A DNA stretch of 10,133 bases from positions 1 through 10,133 of the forward strand of contig DAOURZ010000023.1 of the NCBI GenBank assembly GCA_030627475.1, written 5' to 3'. The DNA comes from Deltaproteobacteria bacterium. Lineage in GTDB: Bacteria; Desulfobacterota; Desulfobacteria; Desulfobacterales; ETH-SRB1. Positions within the stretch are counted from its first letter, which is position 1. Every line of letters begins with the position of its first letter. Of this stretch, positions 1 to 7,243 are shown in pieces. The notes beneath the pieces are model-generated. The model was not told the DNA's origin. It searched no databases and saw only the letters and a list, made by a program, of their open reading frames with translations. The position numbers were made by a program, and so were the translations under genes.

Positions 1-22
1 TCCAAAGGAACAGGAGATAGTT

Positions 23-1042
23 ATGAGCTATTGGGAAGGAGGATATCCGCCTTATGTATCTGTTGCAGAGAAAAAAGCAAAAGCAGCCAAAAAGCTGAAG
101 CAGCTTAAAAAGAAAAATCCCGGCATTAAACCGGTTGTCATTGAGGGGAAAGCTATTGCCTTGTCGTGGTGGGGCAAGTCATGGAACAAAAATCTTGAAC
201 GTTATGCAGACTACAGCAATCGAATCGGCAGGGGACGAAGTTATGTCCGTCATGGAGCGGTGCTGGATCTTCAGATAGATTCGGGAAAAGTCGAAGCCCT
301 GGTTCAGGGGTCGGGAGCAAAGCCATATTCTGTGATTGTTAAGATAAAGGCGATTAACGAAAAGAGTTGGCAGGAAATCAAGACCGCTTGCGGGGGCAAA
401 CTGGATTCTTTGCAGGAGCTTTTGGCAGGAAAATTTCCTAAAGCATTAAGTGAAATTTTTATAGAACAGGGCACTGGCCTGTTTCCATCGCCAAAAGACA
501 TAGAATTTTCCTGCAGTTGTCCTGACTGGGCATCTATGTGCAAACATGTGGCTGCCACTTTGTATGGCATTAGCGCAAGGCTTGATGAAGATCCGAGTCT
601 GTTTTTCAAGCTCAGAAAAGTCAGAATGAAAGATCTGGTAACCGAGGCTGTGGAAGACAAAACCTGCAATTTGCTCGAAAAAGCCAAAAAGAAAACAGAA
701 AGAGTTATTGCAGAATCAGATCTATCTGATGTGTTTGGCATTGATATGGAAGAACCCGTTGTTCCGATTAAAAAGGGTGCTAAACCCAAACCCGGGTCCA
801 TGCCCAAAATTGGTAAATCCGGGGAAAAAAGCGCCACAAAACAGACCGTCTCCAAGAAAAAAGCTGAATCTGTATTTGATACTGTTGCAGGAATTATCAG
901 GAGCAGCAAAAAAGGTGTAAATGTTGCGCTTATTAGAAAAAAAACAGGATTTAATGACAATCAGATACGAAATTGTATTTACAGAGCAAACAAACAGGGC
1001 AAAATCAAGAGACTGAAAAGAGGGATTTATGTGTCTTCTTAA
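23..1042 (+). CDS. SWIM zinc-finger protein with C-terminal winged-helix-like domain
   Basis: A 339-residue soluble protein. Residues C164, C166, C173 and H175 form a CxCx6CxH SWIM zinc-binding motif (SCSCPDWASMCKHV), a fold used for nucleic-acid or protein contacts. The N-terminal part (about 1-160) is the region usual for this family, with aromatic and basic motifs such as ALSWWGKSW (46-54). A Lys/Pro-rich linker (about 245-282) leads to a basic domain (about 283-339; GFNDNQIRN, GKIKRLKRGIYV) that looks like a winged helix. ATG at 23 has AGGAG at 12-16 as ribosome site, so the gene is complete. Family knowledge: such SWIM proteins often lie directly downstream of a SNF2-type helicase gene; the upstream neighbour is outside this window, so that partnership is only inferred. 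A nucleic-acid-associated role is likely; the exact function is unknown. It is convergent with the yqaA-like gene. Confidence 0.88.
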   Translation: MSYWEGGYPPYVSVAEKKAKAAKKLKQLKKKNPGIKPVVIEGKAIALSWWGKSWNKNLERYADYSNRIGRGRSYVRHGAVLDLQIDSGKVEALVQGSGAKPYSVIVKIKAINEKSWQEIKTACGGKLDSLQELLAGKFPKALSEIFIEQGTGLFPSPKDIEFSCSCPDWASMCKHVAATLYGISARLDEDPSLFFKLRKVRMKDLVTEAVEDKTCNLLEKAKKKTERVIAESDLSDVFGIDMEEPVVPIKKGAKPKPGSMPKIGKSGEKSATKQTVSKKKAESVFDTVAGIIRSSKKGVNVALIRKKTGFNDNQIRNCIYRANKQGKIKRLKRGIYVSS

Positions 1043-1061
1043 CCACCCGGCTTTCGCTCTT

Positions 1062-1108
1062 TAGAAGAAAAACCCGCCAGAAAGTGGAAGTTATTTTTGG
1101 GCGAGTTT
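1062..1108 (-). terminator. Rho-independent terminator of the pcm-yqaA transcript
   Basis: Bases 1070-1078 and 1100-1108 form a 9-bp inverted repeat with one mismatch (AAACCCGCC / GGCGAGTTT). Read on the minus strand, the right arm GGCGGG is followed at once by TTTTTCTTCT, the expected U-rich tail, just past the stop codon at 1116. The loop is long (about 21 bases), so this is a moderate candidate. The plus strand lacks a good T tract after the stem. Confidence 0.5.
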
Positions 1109-1115
1109 CATGTGT

Positions 1116-1697
1116 CTAAAAAAAGATTTTTATTATTGCGAAACCAGCCATAAGCAATACCACAAATGCAATGGCAAGGATATTGAAGTATTTGTCAATA
1201 AAGACTTGAATCTTTGGGCCGAAAAGATAGATAAGTCCTCCAACCAGAAAAAAACGTGCTGCTCTTGAAGCCGCCGATGCAATTAAGAACACGGTGAAAT
1301 TTATATCAAATGCTCCAGCGGATATTGTAAATACTTTATAGGGAATTGGTGTAAATCCTGCAATAGCGATAGCCCATGCATCGTATTGCATGTACAGATC
1401 TTTGATATATTGCATTTTGTGGGTCAGGCCGTAAAGCTGGATGATCCTTTCGCCCACACTAATCATAAACTGCCATCCGATCAAGTAGCCTAAACATCCG
1501 CCAATCAAGGAGCCTGCAGTACAAATTAGAGCATATTTAAACGATTTTTTTGGTATAGATACAGACAGGGCTATTAGTAAAATATCAGGAGGTACAGGAA
1601 AGAAGGAAGATTCGCAAAATGCAAGCACAAATAATGCCCATGATCCATAAGGTGTTTTAGCCCAATGGAGAACCCAGTAATAAAGACGACGAAGCAT
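1116..1697 (-). CDS. YqaA/DedA-like (SNARE-associated/VTT domain) inner-membrane protein
   Basis: A 193-residue polytopic membrane protein with hydrophobic segments near 20-45, 55-78, 108-142, 146-160 and 171-193. Family-type motifs are visible: an acidic residue in a re-entrant segment (CESSFFPVPPD, 28-38), FTPIPYKVFTISAGAF (115-130) and the basic SRAARF (144-149). These match the YqaA branch of the DedA/VTT superfamily, whose better-studied members act in lipid translocation or membrane homeostasis; the substrate of this member is unknown. The ATG at 1697-1695 follows the pcm stop codon with no spacing (TAAATG), and GGGAG inside the end of pcm can serve as ribosome site, so the two genes are translationally coupled. 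Length is normal for the short YqaA type. The family assignment is firm; the function is not. Confidence 0.88.
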   Translation of the reverse strand: MLRRLYYWVLHWAKTPYGSWALFVLAFCESSFFPVPPDILLIALSVSIPKKSFKYALICTAGSLIGGCLGYLIGWQFMISVGERIIQLYGLTHKMQYIKDLYMQYDAWAIAIAGFTPIPYKVFTISAGAFDINFTVFLIASAASRAARFFLVGGLIYLFGPKIQVFIDKYFNILAIAFVVLLMAGFAIIKIFF

Positions 1698-2354
1698 TTA
1701 TTGCTCCCATCCATGTTCACCAACAAGTTTGACAAATCTGCACCTGCCCAGGTTTGTTTCGTGAATACCGTCTTTATTTTTGTAAAGCATGATTAATTTC
1801 TGAGAATATTGATCTCCCACCGGTAAAACCATGCGCCCACCCATTGCGAGCTGCTCAACCAACACTTCGGGGATTTCCGGAGCGCCTGCGGTAACGATAA
1901 TGGCGTCAAAAGGACTTTCATCTGTCCATCCTGTAGTGCCGTCAGAATATTTGGTAACAATATTGTGATAGCGAAGTTTGTCAAAAAGCCCGCGTGCTTT
2001 AATTAAAAGGGAGCGAATGCGTTCTATTGTGTACACACGGAATGTAATTTCTGCAAGAATTGCTGCCTGATATCCTGAACCGGTTCCAATTTCAAGCACC
2101 CTGTCATCTTTATCCAATTGCAATGCCTGTGTCATTTCAGCAACGATAAATGGTTGCGAGATGGTTTGCTGTTCGCCTATGGGCAGGGGGAAATCACCAT
2201 AAGCTTGATCCATTAGCGCCTCACTTACAAAAAGATGTCTTGGAACTTTGCGAAAGGCTGCAAGAATTTTCGGATCAGTTATCCCGCGTGATTTAATCTG
2301 CTTTTCAACCATTTTTTCGCGCTGACGTTTATATTTTATGAGATCCTTTGTCAT
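1698..2354 (-). CDS. pcm: Protein-L-isoaspartate O-methyltransferase
   Basis: This 218-residue cytosolic enzyme transfers a methyl group from S-adenosylmethionine to L-isoaspartyl residues of aged proteins, starting their repair to aspartate. Diagnostic motifs are in order: VPRHLFV (37-43), the substrate loop EQQTISQPFIVAEM (61-74), the SAM-binding glycine loop VLEIGTGSGYQ (86-96), FDAIIVTAGAP (149-159) and GGRMVLPVG (172-180), then the C-terminal RFVKLVGEHGW (206-216). Length fits the usual 205-220. The ATG at 2354 has no clear Shine-Dalgarno sequence; an internal ATG at residue 15 (MVEKQI) is possible but also lacks one, and the longer N-terminus resembles family members. It is first in a two-gene unit with the YqaA-like gene. 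The common partner surE is absent here. Confidence 0.95.
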   Translation of the reverse strand: MTKDLIKYKRQREKMVEKQIKSRGITDPKILAAFRKVPRHLFVSEALMDQAYGDFPLPIGEQQTISQPFIVAEMTQALQLDKDDRVLEIGTGSGYQAAILAEITFRVYTIERIRSLLIKARGLFDKLRYHNIVTKYSDGTTGWTDESPFDAIIVTAGAPEIPEVLVEQLAMGGRMVLPVGDQYSQKLIMLYKNKDGIHETNLGRCRFVKLVGEHGWEQ

Positions 2355-2363
2355 GATTGAATC

Positions 2364-2390
2364 ATTATCAAATCAACGAAGTTACGTCAA
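2364..2390 (-). promoter_or_regulatory. Candidate sigma-70-type promoter for pcm
   Basis: On the minus strand TTGACG (2390-2385) and GATAAT (2369-2364) resemble -35 and -10 boxes, but the spacer is only 15 bases. Transcription would begin within a few bases of the pcm ATG, giving an almost leaderless message. That fits the lack of a ribosome site but makes this a weak call. Confidence 0.35.
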
Positions 2391-2428
2391 GAATTTAGAC
2401 AGGAGATAGCAGAGTCATGTCTGACAGG

Positions 2429-2458
2429 TTGACGGATGGAGTTAATTTGAGGTATATA
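2429..2458 (+). promoter_or_regulatory. Candidate sigma-70-type promoter for the potassium channel gene
   Basis: TTGACG (2429-2434, 5 of 6 to consensus) and TATATA (2453-2458, 4 of 6) are separated by 18 bases. Transcription would start near 2465, leaving a leader of roughly 58 bases before the ATG at 2523. A TAAGG ribosome site lies at 2511-2515. Confidence 0.5.
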
Positions 2459-2522
2459 AGGCACACACGAATGTTTGAATCTACGAAAATGCGTTAAATT
2501 CATAACCTTTTAAGGCCATTAT

Positions 2523-3521
2523 ATGTACGGAATAAAACATCTGATAGTATCCGTTCTATTTACTTTTCTTATTGTTGGTTTTGGTACTGCCGGCTACATG
2601 ATTATTGAAGATTGGGAAATTTTAGATGCTTTCTATATGACTGTAGTTACAATGGGGACTGTCGGATACGGCGAGGTTCATGAACTTAGCAAAGCCGGAA
2701 GATTGTTTACTGTTTTACTTATCTTTTTTGGAGTGAGTTACTTTGTGTATGTAACTGGTGTTGTGGTACAATTTATGGTTGAAGGAAGAATGAGAACCAT
2801 GTTGGGGAGAAGAAGATTGGATAAAAAAATTAACAGATTAAAAGACCATTATATTATTTGTGGATATGGACGCATCGGAAGGGTTCTCTGCAAAAATCTG
2901 CAAAAAAAGCCTCTTGGTTTGGTTGTTATAGAGAAAGACAGAGAGCTTATTCCGCTCATGGATGAAGATAAAGTTCTTTATGTATGTGAGGATGTATTAG
3001 ATGAGGCAAGCCTTATTAAGGCTGGAATAAAGCGGGCAAAAGGACTTGTTGCCGTTCTATCTACTGATGCGGACAATGTATTTCTTGTCTTGACGGCAAG
3101 ACAACTTAATCCCGATCTTTATATAATTGCACGGGCGAGCTATGTCGAATCAAAGACAAAATTACAGGCAGCAGGGGCAAATAATGTTGAATCACCATAT
3201 GAAATGGGTGGTACAAGTATAGCTCAGAGAATACTTCGTCCTACAGTGACGAATTTTCTTAACCTTGCTGTTAGTGCCAAGTGTAAAGACATTCAGATGG
3301 AAGAGATAGCTGTAACCTCTTCCTCCAGGCTAACAAATGTTATGTTAAAAGATTCGGGTATCAGGCAGCGGTTTAATCTTATAATAATTGCAATAAAGAA
3401 GTCAGATGACAGCATGTTGTTTAATCCTTCTTTTGAAACACTTATCAAGGCTGGGGATACTGTTATAGCGGTAGGGGAAGAACCAAATCTGAAAAAGCTG
3501 GAAGATATATTGAACCCTTAG
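2523..3521 (+). CDS. Two-TM potassium channel with RCK (TrkA-N/TrkA-C) regulatory module
   Basis: A 332-residue ion channel subunit of the MthK type. TM1 (about 5-27) and TM2 (about 59-86) flank a pore helix and a selectivity filter TVGYGE (46-51). A basic linker (89-104, GRRRLDKK) leads to a cytoplasmic RCK N-domain with a Rossmann nucleotide loop IICGYGRIGR (111-120) and an acidic residue at the end of the second strand (IEKD, 136-139). An RCK C-domain follows (about 255-330, ending AGDTVIAVGEE). By family knowledge it would assemble as a tetramer in the inner membrane and be gated by ligands such as calcium or nucleotides; the ligand here cannot be read. The filter ends in E where D is most common. 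ATG at 2523 has TAAGG seven bases upstream. The gene stands alone between a divergent promoter region and its own terminator. Confidence 0.93.
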   Translation: MYGIKHLIVSVLFTFLIVGFGTAGYMIIEDWEILDAFYMTVVTMGTVGYGEVHELSKAGRLFTVLLIFFGVSYFVYVTGVVVQFMVEGRMRTMLGRRRLDKKINRLKDHYIICGYGRIGRVLCKNLQKKPLGLVVIEKDRELIPLMDEDKVLYVCEDVLDEASLIKAGIKRAKGLVAVLSTDADNVFLVLTARQLNPDLYIIARASYVESKTKLQAAGANNVESPYEMGGTSIAQRILRPTVTNFLNLAVSAKCKDIQMEEIAVTSSSRLTNVMLKDSGIRQRFNLIIIAIKKSDDSMLFNPSFETLIKAGDTVIAVGEEPNLKKLEDILNP

Positions 3522-3524
3522 AAA

Positions 3525-3564
3525 GCAGGGTCAGGGAATCCCTAAACCCTGCCCCCCCGTTTTT
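3525..3564 (+). terminator. Palindromic terminator after the channel gene
   Basis: GCAGGGT (3525-3531) pairs perfectly with ACCCTGC (3546-3552), and inside it AGGG (3533-3536) pairs with CCCT (3540-3543). A C7 run (3552-3558), a G and then TTTTT (3560-3564) follow. It begins four bases after the channel stop codon. On the minus strand it lies just past the end of the folate cyclo-ligase gene and could form the same hairpin there, though without a T tract. The C-run makes it look like a dispersed repeat as well as a terminator. Confidence 0.6.
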
Positions 3565-4150
3565 ATATTTTATAAATTATTCTTTCGTCAGTAATTATTA
3601 TATCAACATGTTTGTCGTGGGATTCAACGGGAACTTGCTGAATAATCTGGCACTCAAGGGATATGGACACCTTTCTGGTCGTTATAGAAAGTTTAGGAAT
3701 AAATCTGTCGTAATATCCTTCTCCAGTTCCTAACCTTCCCCCTTTTTCGTCAAAAGCAACTCCAGGGATAATCGCTAAATCAATACAGTCAATAGGTACT
3801 ATTTTGCAGCGATTAATATCCGGTTCCAGGATACCTCTCTGACCAATTATCAGGTCATTATCAAGGTCATCAACTTTCATCAATTTCATTGTATGTTTTT
3901 TGATATCAAAGGCAGGAAGAATTACAATTTTGTTGAAGTCGAAACATTTTTGTAAAATATTACGGGAGGCTACTTCCATCTTTTTATTAACATAAAGCAA
4001 AACGGTTTGTGCTTCAAGAAAGTTTGCAAATTCAAACAAATTATCCTTAATTTGCCTGGTTTTTGTTGATAGTTCTTTATCAGAAAGCCCTTCGAGTATC
4101 TTTGCTATATTATCGCGTATTCCTTGTTTTTTTTCTCGAATTTCTTCCAA
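3563..4150 (-). CDS. 5-formyltetrahydrofolate cyclo-ligase (5,10-methenyl-THF synthetase)
   Basis: This enzyme uses ATP to convert 5-formyltetrahydrofolate to 5,10-methenyltetrahydrofolate, returning a storage folate to the one-carbon pool. With the chosen start it has 195 residues, normal for the family. The ATP/folate signature is clear near the C-terminus: DLAIIPGVAFDEKGGRLGTG followed by EGYYDRF (residues 124-150), with ILEP upstream (107-110) and the closing strand DIIITDERII. Start choice: the open frame begins with TTG at 4174, preceded by CCCTCC, which is not a ribosome site. A second TTG at 4150 has AGGGGG five bases upstream and gives the family-like start LEEIREKK. The extra eight residues (KGGQGD) are encoded by a G-run repeat-like patch. 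I therefore prefer 4150; 3563-4174 is the longer alternative. The gene is usually called fthC, fau or ygfA. Confidence 0.9.
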   Translation of the reverse strand: MEEIREKKQGIRDNIAKILEGLSDKELSTKTRQIKDNLFEFANFLEAQTVLLYVNKKMEVASRNILQKCFDFNKIVILPAFDIKKHTMKLMKVDDLDNDLIIGQRGILEPDINRCKIVPIDCIDLAIIPGVAFDEKGGRLGTGEGYYDRFIPKLSITTRKVSISLECQIIQQVPVESHDKHVDIIITDERIIYKI

Positions 4151-4155
4151 AATAT

Positions 4156-4180
4156 CCCCCTGTCCCCCCTTCAAGGAGGG
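4156..4180 (-). repeat. G-run palindrome in the cyclo-ligase leader
   Basis: On the minus strand CCCTCC (4180-4175) is followed by TTGA, then AGGGGGG (4170-4164), AC and AGGGGG (4161-4156). CCCTCC can pair with the first G run as a hairpin or with the second, which is the apparent ribosome site of the TTG at 4150. It resembles the G/C-run dispersed palindromes found in many environmental bacterial genomes; only one copy is visible here, so repeat status is inferred. Confidence 0.45.
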
Positions 4181-4408
4181 AATAAGTTTCTCATTATAAC
4201 ATAATTAATGTATACAAATTAGGTAATTAAAGTCAAAGCGCAATTATTATTGACCAAACAATAGCTCTATGATAATTTTAAAAAAATATCATAGCATTCG
4301 GCGTTTCAAGCTCTGTCTTGCTTTATTCTATTCGAAGATAGAACTACTTCTAAAAAATATAAACCGGCAAATTAAAAATGCCGTATAAACCTAAAACATA
4401 GGTATGTT
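4175..4408. other. AT-rich divergent intergenic region with inverted repeats
   Basis: This 234-base stretch between the cyclo-ligase and serS holds no convincing gene. It contains three short perfect inverted repeats: CTATGATA/TATCATAG (4267-4274 and 4287-4294, 12-base A/T spacer), TTCTAT/ATAGAA (4326-4331 and 4338-4343, loop TCGAAG) and CGGCA/TGCCG (4365-4369 and 4379-4383). They could be an operator, a processed leader or chance in AT-rich DNA. I found no clear sigma-70 promoter for serS and no T-box or 6S RNA signature. Confidence 0.45.
4193..4201 (-). promoter_or_regulatory. Extended -10 promoter for the folate cyclo-ligase gene
   Basis: On the minus strand TGTTATAAT (4201-4193) is a perfect TATAAT box with a TGn extension, which can work without a good -35 box. 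The implied start near 4186 gives a leader of about 36 bases to the TTG at 4150 but only about 12 to the TTG at 4174, supporting the shorter protein. A second possible promoter just upstream on the same strand is TTGACT-N16-TATACA. Confidence 0.5.
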
Positions 4409-5689
4409 ATGCTGGAAATCAAGTTTGTTATTCAAAATTTATCTTTAATTCAAGAAGTTCTTTCAGCACGAGGTGAAACAGCGGATCTTGAAAGTTTAGT
4501 AAGTTGCGATGTGAAACGCAGAGATTTTCTCCTTGAGATAGAAGCTTTGAGGCATCAACGCAATAAGGTCTCCGAGCAGATAGCAATTATGAAAAAGGAA
4601 GGTGAAGACACAAAAAAAATTGTAAATGAAATGCGTGACGTTTCGGGTCAGATTAAGAATTTGGAGAAATCGTTGACCGAAATGGAAGAAAAAGTAAAAA
4701 GCATCCTTATTAGATTACCCAATATTCCTCACGCATCCGTTCCTGCAGGAAAAGATAGTTCTGACAATAAAACTGTAAGAAAAGTAGGGAAATGCCCGGA
4801 TTTTGATTTTGAACCCAAACCCCATTGGTTACTCGGTGAAAATCTTGGAATTTTTGATTTTGACAGAGCTTCCAGAATGACCGGAGCGCGTTTTCCTCTT
4901 TATTTGGGCAAAGGAGCAAAATTAGAAAGATCCCTGATTAATTTCATGCTTGATGTTCATACTACAGAAAATCATTACAAAGAAATTCTTCCTCCTTTTA
5001 TTGTAAATCGTAATAGCATGACCAATACCGGACAGTTGCCGAAGTTTGAAGAGGACCTTTTCAAGCTGAGTGGCTGGGATTATTTTATGATACCGACTGC
5101 TGAAGTGCCGTTGACCAATATTCACCATAATGAAATATTGGAAGAAGGCAAACTGCCCATTTTATACACTGCCTGTACTCCATGTTTTCGGTCTGAGGCC
5201 GGATCTTATGGCAAGGATACAAGGGGATTAATAAGACAGCATCAATTTAACAAGATTGAGCTGGTCAAATTTTCAACACCCGAAAACTCATATGATGAGC
5301 TTGAGAAATTATTAAATAATGCGGAAGAAATTCTTGAAAAGCTGAATCTTCCTTATCGTGTGGTTGATCTTTGTACCGGAGATCTTGGTTTTTCCGCAGC
5401 CAGGACATATGATATTGAAGTCTGGATGCCAGCCCAAGGTGTTTATAGAGAAATTTCGTCTTGCAGTAATTTTGAAAGCTTTCAGGCCAGGCGTGCAAAT
5501 ATCAGATTCAGGAGGAAAGGGAAAAAAGGAACCGAACTTGTGCATACATTGAATGGATCCGGCCTTGCTGTTGGCCGCACGGTTGCGGCTATACTTGAAA
5601 ACTTCCAGCAGTCGGACGGATCTGTGGCAATTCCTGAAGTACTTCAATCATATATGAAGGCTTCGTCAATTCAAAAAGAAAAGATTTGA
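4409..5689 (+). CDS. serS: Seryl-tRNA synthetase
   Basis: A 426-residue class II aminoacyl-tRNA synthetase that charges tRNA-Ser (and tRNA-Sec if present) with serine in the cytosol. Residues about 28-105 form the charged, heptad-like antiparallel coiled-coil arm that grips the long variable arm of the tRNA. The catalytic domain shows the serine-binding TAEVPLTN (230-237), motif 2 with [20 protein letters not shown] (260-279), [15 protein letters not shown] (348-362), and motif 3 [18 protein letters not shown] (381-398). Length is typical (about 420-430) and all motifs are intact. ATG at 4409 gives the expected start MLEIKFV; only a weak AGG lies upstream. It is followed after 27 bases by thrC, then by the LysM gene, suggesting one transcript. 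Confidence 0.97.
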   Translation: MLEIKFVIQNLSLIQEVLSARGETADLESLVSCDVKRRDFLLEIEALRHQRNKVSEQIAIMKKEGEDTKKIVNEMRDVSGQIKNLEKSLTEMEEKVKSILIRLPNIPHASVPAGKDSSDNKTVRKVGKCPDFDFEPKPHWLLGENLGIFDFDRASRMTGARFPLYLGKGAKLERSLINFMLDVHTTENHYKEILPPFIVNRNSMTNTGQLPKFEEDLFKLSGWDYFMIPTAEVPLTNIHHNEILEEGKLPILYTACTPCFRSEAGSYGKDTRGLIRQHQFNKIELVKFSTPENSYDELEKLLNNAEEILEKLNLPYRVVDLCTGDLGFSAARTYDIEVWMPAQGVYREISSCSNFESFQARRANIRFRRKGKKGTELVHTLNGSGLAVGRTVAAILENFQQSDGSVAIPEVLQSYMKASSIQKEKI

Positions 5690-5716
5690 AAACGGTTTAC
5701 AGAAAAGAGTCTATCC

Positions 5717-7243
5717 ATGAAACTTGAAAATTTTCCGGAAGATATTCAGCCATATCTGATTCCCGACCCGGATGCAAATCAGGAAGGCAGGCTTATATAT
5801 CGCTGTTTGGGATGCGGGCTGGAATACGGCATAAAAAAATTGCTATACACATGTCCGGAATGCGGGCAGGTATTGCTTATTTATGATGCAAATTTTGACA
5901 GGCTTAAAAAAATTCCCGGAGAATTGTGGCACAGGATTTTTGATTATCGCAAGATGCTAAAAATTTCCGCTCTAAAAGGAATTTATTTATATCATGAATT
6001 TATTGGTCCAATTATACCTTTAGATTCAATCGTTTATCTCGGAGAAGGGCATACGCCGGTTATTGAAGCAAATTCTTTTTTGCAGAAAAAGGCCGGAATC
6101 AGATTTTACTTTAAAAACGACGGGCAGAATCCAAGTGCGTCCTTTAAAGACAGAGGTATGGCAAGCGCTTTGAGCTATATATCCTTTATCGTAAGCAAGG
6201 GATATATTCCTTCTGATATCCTGGCGATATGCGCTTCTACAGGAGATACTTCCGCATCTGCGGCATTATATGCATCTTATCTTAAACCCAATGTAAAATC
6301 AGCAGTACTTCTTCCATATAAGAAGGTAACTCCGCAACAGTTGTCGCAGCCTTTGGGAAGCGGGGCATCAGTTTTTGAAATTCCGGGTGTGTTTGATGAC
6401 TGCATGAAAGTTGTTGAAGCTTTGTCGGAGAAATATAATGTAGCGCTGTTAAACTCCAAAAATGCCTGGAGGATACTTGGTCAGGAGTCATATTCCTATG
6501 AGATCGCCCAGAATTTTGAATATGATATGAGCAACAAGGTCATAATATTACCTATCGGAAATGCAGGTAATATTACAGCAGTTATGAGCGGATTTTTAAA
6601 ATTTTTTGAAACAGGAATTATAAAGACATTACCAAAAATAATTGGGGTGCAATCAAGTCATGCCAATCCTGTTTACAAATATTACCTGGAGCCTGATACA
6701 AAAAAACGGAAATTTGTTCCTGTAACAGTAAAAGCCAGCGTGGCTCAGGCAGCCATGATCGGTAACCCTGTATCAATGCCACGTGTAATCCATCTCGTTG
6801 ACCTTTATAACAGCATGTCTGACAAACAGAATGTCTTTTTTGTTGAAGTGTCTGAGCAGGAAATCATGGACTGGGAGCTTTTAGCAAATCGGAACGGACA
6901 CATCGCATGTACTCATGGCGGAGAATCGCTGGCAGCTCTTGTTTCGGCATATGAGCAAAAAATTATTGACAAAAATGATGTTGCCATTGTTGATTCAACC
7001 GCTCACGCATTGAAATTTTCCGGTTTTCAGGAGATGTATTTTGAAAACAGATTTCCGAAAGAATTTGAAATTTCTCCAAACCCGGATTTAATTAATTCTC
7101 CTGTTTTTGTCCGGCCAAAAGACCTTGAAAAAGTTCCCGCACCCGGCAAGCCGTTAGCTGAAAAAGATTTTCAACAATTTGTCAAACGTGTATCAGAAGA
7201 AATAGCTGATGCTCTGGATCTGAAAAAAGTTGGAAATGCTTAA
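5717..7243 (+). CDS. thrC: Threonine synthase, long form with N-terminal zinc ribbon
   Basis: A 508-residue PLP enzyme of fold type II that would convert O-phosphohomoserine to threonine, the last step of threonine synthesis. An N-terminal zinc-ribbon-like element has C30/C33 and C46/C49 (CLGC, CPEC). The catalytic part shows YLGEGHTP (107-114), SASFKDRGM (140-148) with the PLP-binding lysine K144, CASTGDTSASAALYA (172-186), the phosphate-binding PIGNAGN (279-285), HIACTHGGESLAAL (395-408) and VDSTAHALKFSGF (425-437). The combination fits threonine synthase better than threonine dehydratase or cysteate synthase, although the latter is a close relative and cannot be fully excluded. ATG at 5717 has only a weak AGAG upstream. 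The gene lies 27 bases after serS, and its end overlaps the start of the LysM gene. Confidence 0.88.
   Translation: MKLENFPEDIQPYLIPDPDANQEGRLIYRCLGCGLEYGIKKLLYTCPECGQVLLIYDANFDRLKKIPGELWHRIFDYRKMLKISALKGIYLYHEFIGPIIPLDSIVYLGEGHTPVIEANSFLQKKAGIRFYFKNDGQNPSASFKDRGMASALSYISFIVSKGYIPSDILAICASTGDTSASAALYASYLKPNVKSAVLLPYKKVTPQQLSQPLGSGASVFEIPGVFDDCMKVVEALSEKYNVALLNSKNAWRILGQESYSYEIAQNFEYDMSNKVIILPIGNAGNITAVMSGFLKFFETGIIKTLPKIIGVQSSHANPVYKYYLEPDTKKRKFVPVTVKASVAQAAMIGNPVSMPRVIHLVDLYNSMSDKQNVFFVEVSEQEIMDWELLANRNGHIACTHGGESLAALVSAYEQKIIDKNDVAIVDSTAHALKFSGFQEMYFENRFPKEFEISPNPDLINSPVFVRPKDLEKVPAPGKPLAEKDFQQFVKRVSEEIADALDLKKVGNA

Noticed and set aside
3..20. Possible last codons of an upstream gene (QRNRR then TAG)
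   Set aside because: Five codons are too few to assign a gene. It would fit a helicase gene ending just before the SWIM gene, but nothing in the window proves it.
304..960. 218-codon open frame on the minus strand opposite the SWIM gene
   Set aside because: It is antisense to a gene with a clear zinc motif and ribosome site, and its translation resembles no family.
4313..4330. Terminator-like CAAG/CTTG hairpin followed by a T-rich stretch
   Set aside because: A four-base stem is too weak, and no gene ends upstream of it on the plus strand.
4175..4408. 6S RNA upstream of the folate cyclo-ligase, by analogy with the ssrS-ygfA order of gammaproteobacteria
   Set aside because: No long rod-like self-complementary structure with a central bulge could be traced; only short separate hairpins are present.
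4267..4408. T-box riboswitch before serS
   Set aside because: The conserved antiterminator sequence and a terminator hairpin are absent.
5312..5647. 111-codon minus-strand frame within serS
   Set aside because: It is antisense to the conserved motif 2-motif 3 region of seryl-tRNA synthetase, whose coding constraint explains the open frame.
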